The notes under the pieces were generated by a model. That model searched no databases. It was not told where the DNA came from and was given only the letters and a program-made list of their open reading frames with translations. Shown piece after piece: positions 1 through 5,574 of a stretch of DNA of 9,754 nucleotides. Within the stretch, counting starts at the first letter, position 1. Every line of letters begins with the position of its first letter. Origin of the DNA: an uncultured Clostridia bacterium (GTDB taxonomy: Bacteria > Bacillota > Clostridia > Lachnospirales > CAG-274); the NCBI GenBank assembly GCA_947589405.1, contig CANQBT010000081.1, positions 1-9,754 on the forward strand, read 5' to 3'. The position numbers were made by a program, and so were the translations under genes.

Positions 1-1149
1 CTTATAAGCAGAGAAAAGCTTAAGGAATATGAGGACAAATCATGTCCAAGCTGCGGCTCATGCTCAGGTATGTACACAGCCAATTCAATGAACTGTCTTT
101 CAGAGGTAATAGGTATGGCTCTTCCCGGAAACGGTACTATACCTGCTGTATACGGCGACAGAATAGGTCTTGCAAAGCATGCGGGAATGCAGATAATGAA
201 GCTTGTTGAAAAGGACATAAAGCCAAGAGATATTATGAACGAAAAGGCATTTAAAAACGCCCTTACAATGGATATGGCATTAGGCTGCTCAACAAACTCT
301 ATGCTTCACCTTCCTGCAATAGCTCATGAAGCAGGTGTTGAGATAAATCTTGATATAGCAAATGAAATAAGCTCCAAGACTCCTAACCTCTGCCATCTTG
401 CTCCCGCAGGTCCTAACTATATTGAGGAGTTGAATCTTGTAGGCGGCATTCCTGCCGTTATGGCTGAGATAAATAAGCTTGGCTTACTTGAGCTTGACAA
501 TCCTACAGTTACATTAAAGACCGTAGGCGAAAATATAGAGGGAATAGAAGGGGCTGACGGCACTATTATAAGAAAGGTCGATAACCCATATTCCACAACA
601 GGCGGTATTGCCGTATTAAGAGGAAATATAGCAAAGGACGGCTGTGTTGTAAAGAGAAGCGCTGTCGCTCCCGAAATGCTTAAACACAAGGGTCCCGCAA
701 GAGTGTTTACATCAGAGGAGGACGCCATTGCGGCTATATTCGGCGGCAAGATAGTGAAGGGTGATGTTGTGGTCATCACATACGAGGGTCCCAAAGGCGG
801 TCCCGGCATGAGAGAAATGCTTTCACCTACATCTGCTCTTGCAGGCATGAAGCTTGATAAGGAGGTCGCTCTTATTACAGACGGACGTTTCAGCGGAGCG
901 TCAAGAGGAGCAAGCATAGGTCATGTATCTCCCGAAGCTGCCGCAGGCGGAAATATAGGTCTTGTGCGTGAAGGCGATATTATAGACATAGATATTAACG
1001 GCGGTAATATAAACGTAGAGGTAAGCGATGAAGAGCTTGAAGCAAGAAGAAAGGAATGGGTAATACCCGAGCCTAAGATAAAGACAGGCTATCTTTCAAG
1101 ATATGCAAAGCTTGTAAGCTCAGCAGACAAGGGCGCTGTGTTGAACTAG
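1..1149 (+). CDS. ilvD: Dihydroxy-acid dehydratase IlvD, 5' end missing
   Basis: IlvD dehydrates 2,3-dihydroxy-isovalerate and 2,3-dihydroxy-3-methylvalerate to the 2-keto acids, the third step of valine/isoleucine synthesis in the cytoplasm, using an Fe-S cluster. The frame is open from base 1, so 382 residues plus a TAG stop are visible. Family members of about 555 residues imply roughly 170 N-terminal residues lie upstream. Residues 15-24 read CPSCGSCSGM, the conserved cysteine segment; by family alignment C21 should be the last cluster ligand. ANSMNC and ALPGNGT follow at once. The C-terminal signature TDGRFSG is at 293-299, with S298 the serine proposed as catalytic base in the family, followed by GHVSPEAAAGG. 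The two N-terminal cluster cysteines are off the window. An unknown secreted-protein gene starts 25 nt after the stop and ilvB follows it. The related sugar-acid dehydratases (Edd type) share the fold, but the ilvB neighbour and the CPSCGSC segment favour IlvD. Confidence 0.97.
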   Translation, partial: LISREKLKEYEDKSCPSCGSCSGMYTANSMNCLSEVIGMALPGNGTIPAVYGDRIGLAKHAGMQIMKLVEKDIKPRDIMNEKAFKNALTMDMALGCSTNSMLHLPAIAHEAGVEINLDIANEISSKTPNLCHLAPAGPNYIEELNLVGGIPAVMAEINKLGLLELDNPTVTLKTVGENIEGIEGADGTIIRKVDNPYSTTGGIAVLRGNIAKDGCVVKRSAVAPEMLKHKGPARVFTSEEDAIAAIFGGKIVKGDVVVITYEGPKGGPGMREMLSPTSALAGMKLDKEVALITDGRFSGASRGASIGHVSPEAAAGGNIGLVREGDIIDIDINGGNINVEVSDEELEARRKEWVIPEPKIKTGYLSRYAKLVSSADKGAVLN

Positions 1150-1174
1150 ATCGATAAAAAAGGAGGATGTTACA

Positions 1175-1711
1175 GTGAAGAAATTTATATGTGTTTTATT
1201 ATCAATAATAACTGTTTTAAGTTTTACAGCTGTTCCTACATTTGCCATACAAGAGGATGTAAAGGCAGCTTATACAAACGAGCTTGAATGGCTTAAAATA
1301 TCCAATGGATATGATCCCAATGATATGTGGGGTTATCAAATAGAATACTGTGTTTATGATATTAATAAGGACGGTATAAAGGAGCTGATAGTAAAAATGG
1401 GAACCTGTGAGGCAGATTATATATATAGGTTCTACAGCTGTGAATATGGCAAAATTATTTCTCTCGGAACTTGCGACGCAGGCGATTCCGCTCTTTACGA
1501 ATGCGATATAAACGGCATATTCATACATCGTGGACATATGGGCGTCGAAACACTTACAAGAGTTTCAAAGAACGGACACAGCCTTACTTCAACGCAGATA
1601 TTTGAGTATGACCTTAATCAGTTAATTATGAAGGGTATAGATGCGGATTATCACTATCCCGAAAGATATATTGAAATGTATAATGCTAACGACTATTCGG
1701 GCTTATATTGA
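1175..1711 (+). CDS. Small secreted protein with a calcium-loop-like motif, unknown function
   Basis: I do not recognise a named family. The 178-residue product starts MKKF and has a hydrophobic stretch at about 4-20 ending in VPTFA (20-24), a classical signal peptide with likely cleavage after A24, so it should be exported. The GTG start at 1175 is supported by AGGAGG at 1161-1166, 8 nt upstream; the next in-frame ATG lies beyond the signal peptide. Residues 62-72 read DINKDGIKELI, resembling the D-x-N/D-x-D-G-x-x-E-L loop of FG-GAP/VCBS-type repeats and of many small clostridial secreted proteins; calcium binding is inferred, not shown. The mature part carries five cysteines (59, 78, 89, 100, 110) and is rich in Tyr and Asp. 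No catalytic motif is visible. It sits between ilvD and ilvB with short gaps. Five consecutive 60-base lines counted by eye (1201-1500) give about 36% G+C, against about 50% in two lines of ilvB, suggesting a different history or weaker selection. Confidence 0.85.
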   Translation: MKKFICVLLSIITVLSFTAVPTFAIQEDVKAAYTNELEWLKISNGYDPNDMWGYQIEYCVYDINKDGIKELIVKMGTCEADYIYRFYSCEYGKIISLGTCDAGDSALYECDINGIFIHRGHMGVETLTRVSKNGHSLTSTQIFEYDLNQLIMKGIDADYHYPERYIEMYNANDYSGLY

Positions 1712-1716
1712 TTTTA

Positions 1717-1723
1717 GCGGAGG
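1717..1723 (+). promoter_or_regulatory. Ribosome binding site that fixes the ilvB start
   Basis: GCGGAGG lies 5 nt before the ATG at 1729. A longer in-frame reading from a TTG at 1708 would place this site inside the coding region and would have no comparable site of its own, so the ATG is preferred. Confidence 0.75.
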
Positions 1724-1728
1724 TACTT

Positions 1729-3411
1729 ATGTTATTGAACGGTTCTGAAATATTGGTAGAGTGCCTTAAGGAACAGGGTGTAGACACTATATTCGGCTAT
1801 CCCGGCGGCGCTGTACTGAATATATACGATGCTTTATACAAGCATCAGCATGAAATAAAACACTATCTCACATCACACGAGCAAGGCGCTGCTCATGCGG
1901 CAGACGGCTATGCAAGGGCTACAGGCAAGGTAGGCGTGTGTCTTGCTACAAGCGGTCCCGGCGCCTGTAATCTTGTAACGGGTATAGCTACTGCATATAT
2001 GGACAGCGTGCCTATGGTCGCTATTACAGGCAATGTTGCCAATTCCTATTTGGGAAGGGACAGCTTCCAAGAGGTGGATATTACAGGCATTACCATGCCT
2101 ATAACAAAGCACAACTTTCTTGTAAAGGACGTTACAAAGCTTGCGGATACTGTAAGGAAGGCATTCTGGATAGCCAGAAAGGGACGTCCCGGTCCTGTTC
2201 TCATAGATATTACAAAGGACGTTACTGCGGCTATGTGCGAGTATACTCCAAAGGAGCCTATTCCTGTTGAAAAGAGGGTAAACACCATTACGGAGGAGGA
2301 TCTTGCAGAGGCAATCGAGCTTATACACAATGCCGAAAAGCCCTTCCTCTACTGCGGCGGCGGCTGTATAAATGCCGAAGCTACAGATGAGATAATAAAG
2401 CTTATAGAGAGTCAGGATATGCCTGTTTCATGCTCAGCTATGGGTCTTGGAACAGTCCCTGCGGATCACCCTAACTACACCGGTATGATAGGTATGCACG
2501 GCACAAAGACATCTAATCTTCTTGCCAACGAATGCGACCTTATCATAGCTATGGGCGCACGCTTCAGCGACAGAGTTGCAACTAATTTCAAGACATTTGC
2601 TCCCAATGCAAAGGTACTCCATATAGATATAGACCCTGCCGAGATAAGCAAAAACGTACCTGCCTACTGTGCCGTAATAGGCGATGTAAACGAGGTATGC
2701 AAGAGAATAAACGAACGTCTTGAAAAGAAGGAGAGAAAGGAATGGCTCTCTGAGGTAGATAAATACAAGGCAGAATATCCTCTTAAGTATGTACATGACG
2801 GCACTCTTAAGCCTCAGTATATAATGGAGAGAATAAACGCCATATGCAAGGGTGAGGAAATAATAGTTACAGAGGTAGGTCAGCACCAGATGTGGGCATG
2901 CCAGTTCATAGAGAATAAATATCCCAGACACTTCCTTTCATCAGGCGGTCTTGGCACAATGGGCTACGGCTTAGGCGCTGCCATAGGCGCAAAGGTAGGT
3001 CAGCCCGACAAGGTAGTGTTCAATATTGCAGGTGACGGCTGCTTCTATATGAACCATATTGAAATGGCTACGGCTGTTGCCAACGATATACCTATTATAG
3101 AAATAGTTATAAACAACCACGTTCTTGGTATGGTAAGGCAATGGCAGGATCTTTTCTATGACGCAAGGTATTCACAGACCAATCTTGACAAGGCTACAGA
3201 CTTTATAAAGCTTGGCGAGGCTTATAAGGCAGTTACATACAATGTAACAAAGCCTGAGCAGGTGGACGAGGCTATAAAGGGCGCTATTGCCGGCGGCAAG
3301 CCTGCCCTTATAGTATGCGAAATAGACAGAGATGAAAAGGTATTCCCAATGATACCTGCCGGTGAAAGTATCGAAAGCATGATAACTCTTGACGAATACC
3401 AAGAAAATTAA
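1729..3411 (+). CDS. ilvB: Acetolactate (acetohydroxyacid) synthase large subunit IlvB
   Basis: This ThDP- and FAD-dependent enzyme condenses two pyruvates to 2-acetolactate, or pyruvate with 2-ketobutyrate, the first committed step of valine, leucine and isoleucine synthesis. The 560-residue length is normal for the family. The N-terminal pyrimidine-binding domain begins EQGVDTIFGYPGGAVL (15-30), with the ThDP-activating glutamate E51 in SHEQGAAHAADGYARATG. The middle domain covers about 190-330. The C-terminal ThDP domain has GDGCFYMN at 435-442 and the closing NN at 462-463, the metal/diphosphate motif. MVRQWQ at 468-473 holds W472, the tryptophan that selects 2-ketobutyrate in true AHAS enzymes. 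This argues against a catabolic AlsS-type enzyme or another ThDP decarboxylase. It follows the secreted gene by 17 nt and is the last gene of the plus-strand run. No ilvN follows; the regulatory subunit must be encoded elsewhere, possibly upstream of ilvD, or be absent. Confidence 0.97.
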   Translation: MLLNGSEILVECLKEQGVDTIFGYPGGAVLNIYDALYKHQHEIKHYLTSHEQGAAHAADGYARATGKVGVCLATSGPGACNLVTGIATAYMDSVPMVAITGNVANSYLGRDSFQEVDITGITMPITKHNFLVKDVTKLADTVRKAFWIARKGRPGPVLIDITKDVTAAMCEYTPKEPIPVEKRVNTITEEDLAEAIELIHNAEKPFLYCGGGCINAEATDEIIKLIESQDMPVSCSAMGLGTVPADHPNYTGMIGMHGTKTSNLLANECDLIIAMGARFSDRVATNFKTFAPNAKVLHIDIDPAEISKNVPAYCAVIGDVNEVCKRINERLEKKERKEWLSEVDKYKAEYPLKYVHDGTLKPQYIMERINAICKGEEIIVTEVGQHQMWACQFIENKYPRHFLSSGGLGTMGYGLGAAIGAKVGQPDKVVFNIAGDGCFYMNHIEMATAVANDIPIIEIVINNHVLGMVRQWQDLFYDARYSQTNLDKATDFIKLGEAYKAVTYNVTKPEQVDEAIKGAIAGGKPALIVCEIDRDEKVFPMIPAGESIESMITLDEYQEN

Positions 3412-3427
3412 AAATTAAAAATTAAAA
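3407..3427. repeat. Three tandem copies of ATTAAAA
   Basis: Three perfect heptamers, ATTAAAA, run through the ilvB stop codon (TAA at 3409-3411) into the intergenic region. This is probably simple A+T-rich slippage sequence; no function is evident. Confidence 0.8.
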
Positions 3428-3506
3428 TCGTTAGTAAGCAACGCTTTTTCGTAAGCTGTTTACTGTTCCGATCCATATTTTCTGTCTGAATATTATTTCG
3501 ACAGTC

Positions 3507-3539
3507 TGAGCGCAGCCAAAATGTTTTTGGCTGCGCTTA
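3507..3539 (+). terminator. Strong hairpin after ilvB, probable terminator or mRNA 3' end structure
   Basis: AGCGCAGCCAAAA (3509-3521) pairs perfectly with TTTTGGCTGCGCT (3525-3537) across a 3-nt loop. In plus-strand RNA it extends by a G-U and a U-A pair to 15 bp. It lies 96 nt after the ilvB stop. The A and T runs are inside the stem near the loop, and the bases after it (ATCAATTT) are a poor U-tract, so it is not a textbook intrinsic terminator. It may protect the 3' end of the mRNA instead. Its strand is uncertain because it is nearly symmetrical. Confidence 0.5.
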
Positions 3540-3548
3540 TCAATTTAA

Positions 3549-3590
3549 CAAAAAAATAAATGCTGAGAATATATTTCCTCAACATTTATT
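3549..3590 (-). terminator. Rho-independent terminator of the minus-strand operon
   Basis: Read on the minus strand, AATAAATGTTGAG (3590-3578) pairs with CTCAGCATTTATT (3567-3555) over a 10-nt loop and runs into a further TTTTTG (3554-3549). The one non-Watson-Crick position (3563/3582) is G-U in minus-strand RNA but C-A in plus-strand RNA, and only the minus strand has a U-tract. It lies 43 nt after the stop of the last minus-strand gene. The stem is A+T-rich, so it may be of moderate strength. Confidence 0.75.
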
Positions 3591-3633
3591 ACATGTAAGC
3601 CGCAGACTGTGAATTTTTATATTCTAAGGTCTG

Positions 3634-3903
3634 TTACTTGAATTTTTTCCAGTATTCCTCTGTTTTGCCCTTTTCAAGGGCTTCCAGATACTCGTCTGCT
3701 ATATCAAATATCTCGCTTTCATCTTCTATGCCAAATTTGGCATTGTTACCCGAAACATATACATTCGGCTTCTTAGCCGAACTGTTAAGCCATTTTCTAA
3801 AACCCTGCTCCCATATATCGGCGCCCTCCTTGCCTATTTCATCATAACATATAAGCTCTTCCTTCACCTCATATATGAAGTCCTCAATATTCATTTTGAT
3901 CAA
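3634..3903 (-). CDS. 89-residue acidic protein of unknown function overlapping ruvB
   Basis: I do not recognise this protein. It has no signal peptide or membrane segment, so it should be cytoplasmic. It is acidic (about 21 Asp/Glu against 13 Lys/Arg) with three tryptophans. The two ends (residues 4-40 and 60-89) look helical, and a central stretch around PNVYVSGNNAKFGI looks like beta strands with a turn. The TTG start at 3903 is preferred because AGGAGG at 3912-3917 is 8 nt away; the ATG at 3894 (86 residues) would be 17 nt away. With TTG the gene overlaps the ruvB end by 20 nt in another frame, which suggests translational coupling. It is the last gene before the minus-strand terminator. 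An antisense frame over the same bases is less likely, because the good ribosome binding site and operon position favour this strand. Confidence 0.75.
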   Translation of the reverse strand: MIKMNIEDFIYEVKEELICYDEIGKEGADIWEQGFRKWLNSSAKKPNVYVSGNNAKFGIEDESEIFDIADEYLEALEKGKTEEYWKKFK

Positions 3904-4933
3904 AGCCTTCCCCTCCTAACAGCTTAAGTCCAAAGTAATTATATGCAGTCATAGTGGCAACTCTGCCTCTTGGCGTTCTCTTAATAAAGCCCTGCTGTAT
4001 GAGATAGGGTTCATATACGTCCTCTATTGTTTCCGCTTCCTCGCCTATGGATACAGCCAGAGTTTCAAGACCTACGGGACCTCCGTCAAATTTCTCTATC
4101 ATACAGCGCAGCAATTCCTTATCTATAATATCCAAACCGTTTCTGTCCACCTCAAGTATATCAAGGCTTTCCTTTGCGACCTCTTCGGTAATGGCGCCCC
4201 CATATTTCACCTGAGCAAAATCCCTTACTCTCTTTAAAAGCCTGTTGGCAATACGAGGAGTACCTCTTGAACGCCTTGCCAGCTCATAGGCACCCTTGTT
4301 GTCTATCTCTATATTGAGCACATTGGCAGAACGCTTCACTATCTCAGCCAGCTCATCGGCAGTATACAGCTCCAGACGACTTATAACGCCGAACCTATCC
4401 CTTAGCGGCGCTGTCAGAAGTCCTATCCTTGTGGTAGCGCCTACAAGAGTAAACTTCGGCAGCTCTATCCTTATGCTCTTGGCATCTGTACCCTTGCCTA
4501 TTACTATATCCAGCACATAGTCCTCCATAGCAGGGTAGAGCACCTCCTCTATAAGCCTGTTTACTCTGTGTATCTCATCTATAAAGAGTATATCTCCCTC
4601 ATTTAGGTTATTGAGTATGGCAGCCATATCGCCGGGACGTTCTATTGCAGGTCCCGATGTCACCTTTATATGTGTGTTCATCTCATTTGCAATAATATTG
4701 GCAAGAGTGGTCTTTCCCAAGCCGGGAGGTCCGTACAAAAGCACATGGTCAAGGCTTTCACCTCTCTGCTTTGCCGCCTCCATGTATACTCTCATGTTTT
4801 CCTTTAGCTTAGTCTGTCCCACATAGGTATCAAGACTCATAGGTCTTAGACTAAGCTCTGTTTCCCTGTCATCGGGACGCATATCGGGAGTTATTATTCT
4901 GTTGTCGCCTGTGTTCAAAATTCTCTTTTCCAT
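3884..4933 (-). CDS. ruvB: Holliday junction branch migration ATPase RuvB
   Basis: RuvB is the hexameric AAA+ motor that drives branch migration of Holliday junctions together with RuvA during recombinational repair. The 349 residues match the family length. The Walker A motif GPPGLGKT is at 68-75, Walker B ILFIDEIH at 115-122 (D119, E120), and sensor 1 GATTR at 165-169. LRDRFG (177-182) is the conserved segment after the arginine-finger region, and the sensor 2 arginine is in GTPRIANRLLKR (225-236). The C-terminal winged-helix DNA-binding part has GGPVGLETLA (284-293) and the typical ending FIKRTPRGR (316-324). The ATG at 4933 is 9 nt after the ruvA stop, and the ribosome site AAGGGTGA begins within that stop codon, so the two genes are probably translationally coupled. 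About 15 residues after PRGR form a short, unconserved tail, and an unknown gene starts within its codons. Confidence 0.98.
   Translation of the reverse strand: MEKRILNTGDNRIITPDMRPDDRETELSLRPMSLDTYVGQTKLKENMRVYMEAAKQRGESLDHVLLYGPPGLGKTTLANIIANEMNTHIKVTSGPAIERPGDMAAILNNLNEGDILFIDEIHRVNRLIEEVLYPAMEDYVLDIVIGKGTDAKSIRIELPKFTLVGATTRIGLLTAPLRDRFGVISRLELYTADELAEIVKRSANVLNIEIDNKGAYELARRSRGTPRIANRLLKRVRDFAQVKYGGAITEEVAKESLDILEVDRNGLDIIDKELLRCMIEKFDGGPVGLETLAVSIGEEAETIEDVYEPYLIQQGFIKRTPRGRVATMTAYNYFGLKLLGGEGFDQNEY
3912..3917 (-). promoter_or_regulatory. Ribosome binding site inside ruvB for the 89-residue gene
   Basis: AGGAGG on the minus strand lies within the last codons of ruvB, 8 nt before the TTG at 3903 and 17 nt before the ATG at 3894. 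The spacing favours the TTG start. Confidence 0.6.
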
Positions 4934-4942
4934 AAGTCACCC

Positions 4943-5536
4943 TTAGTACAAGGCCTTTAAGGCCAGCTTTATAATATCTCCGCTTGTCATTCCGTCTTTA
5001 TATACAGCGTCTACAGCCTTTGCCGCTTCGGTCCTGCTGTAGCCCAGCACGATAAGTCCCGCAAGAGCATCGCTCTTTTCGGAGCTGTCTGAAACAGCTG
5101 TGGTATATACTGTGCCTTGATCTGTATTTTCCGAATTTGACACCTTGTCCCTTAGCTCAAGAGCTATTCTCTCCGCCATTTTTTTGCCTACGCCCTTTCC
5201 TGAGGACAATGTTTTTATATCATTTGAAACTACCGCAAGGGCAATTTCCGCAGGGCTTAATACGGAAAGCACCGCCAACGCTCCCTTAGGGCCTACGCCG
5301 TTTACTCCTATAAGCATATTGAACATATCAAGCTCTTCTCTGCTCATAAAGCCAAAAAGAGTAATACCGTCCTCCTTAACGCTCATATATGTAAATATTT
5401 TTACCGTTTCGTTAATATGGGGAAGTCTTGCGGCTGTTTTTGACGAAACGCCTATATTATAGCCTATACCGTTGTTTTCTACAATTATAGAATCAATTCC
5501 TATGTATACAAGCTCTCCCCTTATATAGCTTATCAT
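4943..5536 (-). CDS. ruvA: Holliday junction DNA-binding protein RuvA
   Basis: RuvA forms the tetramer that holds the Holliday junction and loads RuvB. The 197 residues are the normal length. Domain I (OB fold, about 1-63) starts MISYIRGEL, and its acidic pin is E55-D56 in VKEDGITLFGF. Domain II has two helix-hairpin-helix motifs for DNA backbone contact: LIGVNGVGPKGAL (75-87) and LSSGKGVGKKMAERI (110-124). A polar linker at about 131-152 leads to domain III (about 153-197), the RuvB-contacting three-helix part, with GLIVLGYSRTEAAKAV. The start ATG has GGGTGA 4 nt upstream, a match to the distal part of the anti-Shine-Dalgarno sequence; ruvB uses the same GGGTGA 3 nt before its ATG. The resolvase gene ruvC, often upstream of ruvA, is not here; a fumarase-type subunit gene takes that place with a 38-nt gap. 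Confidence 0.97.
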   Translation of the reverse strand: MISYIRGELVYIGIDSIIVENNGIGYNIGVSSKTAARLPHINETVKIFTYMSVKEDGITLFGFMSREELDMFNMLIGVNGVGPKGALAVLSVLSPAEIALAVVSNDIKTLSSGKGVGKKMAERIALELRDKVSNSENTDQGTVYTTAVSDSSEKSDALAGLIVLGYSRTEAAKAVDAVYKDGMTSGDIIKLALKALY

Positions 5537-5553
5537 AACATCACCCGTTCATT

Positions 5554-5571
5554 GCATATCAAAGGATATGC
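5554..5571. repeat. Perfect 7-bp hairpin between the hydro-lyase gene and ruvA
   Basis: GCATATC (5554-5560) and GATATGC (5565-5571) form a perfect stem with a 4-nt loop in the 38-nt gap. Only the plus strand has a T-rich stretch after it (CTTTTATTTT), so for the minus-strand genes it is not a terminator. It might separate the messages by processing, or stop antisense transcription. Confidence 0.45.
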
Positions 5572-5574
5572 CTT

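Larger units (their letters stand above)
3501..3610. repeat. 8-bp inverted repeat enclosing two hairpins
   Basis: ACAGTCTG at 3501-3508 is the exact reverse complement of CAGACTGT at 3603-3610. Between them lie the two hairpins described separately, so the RNA could close as a multi-branched structure; on the plus strand the right arm is followed by GAATTTTTAT. No target-site duplication flanks it. An 8-bp match in about 200 bp can occur by chance, so this may mean nothing. Confidence 0.4.
3412..3633. other. Convergent intergenic region rich in hairpins
   Basis: These 222 bp separate the 3' ends of the ilv run and the minus-strand operon. From left to right there are: the ATTAAAA repeats; an 8-bp stem at 3433-3440/3457-3464 (one G-U pair); a stem at 3482-3490/3497-3504 with one bulged T; a strong 15-bp hairpin at 3507-3539; a second hairpin at 3555-3590 with a U-tract on the minus strand; and an 8-bp inverted repeat at 3501-3508/3603-3610 around the last two. 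No convincing open frame, promoter or tRNA was seen. Confidence 0.7.

Noticed and set aside
417..917. 166-residue open frame antisense to ilvD
   Set aside because: It is the mirror of a well-conserved gene with regular codon structure and has no family resemblance.
1175..1711. EF-hand or dockerin repeat in the secreted protein
   Set aside because: Only one loop is present and position 12 of the loop is Val rather than Glu/Asp, so a FG-GAP/VCBS-like loop fits better than an EF-hand.
1708..1728. Longer ilvB start at TTG 1708, overlapping the secreted gene stop
   Set aside because: The GGAGG site at 1719-1723 would lie inside the gene, and family members begin close to the ATG at 1729.
1873..2931. 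Long antisense open frames over ilvB
   Set aside because: Their translations are cysteine- and tyrosine-rich mirrors of ilvB codons, with no recognisable protein features.
3501..3610. Small transposable element (MITE-like) bounded by ACAGTCTG/CAGACTGT
   Set aside because: There is no target-site duplication, the terminal repeats are only 8 bp, and no second copy occurs in the window.
3412..3633. tRNA or riboswitch in the intergenic region
   Set aside because: No cloverleaf or T-loop consensus is present, and no gene lies downstream in either direction that a leader could control.
3638..3847. 69-residue plus-strand frame opposite the 89-residue gene
   Set aside because: The serine/proline/leucine-rich product looks like a mirror frame, and the minus strand has the ribosome site and operon context.
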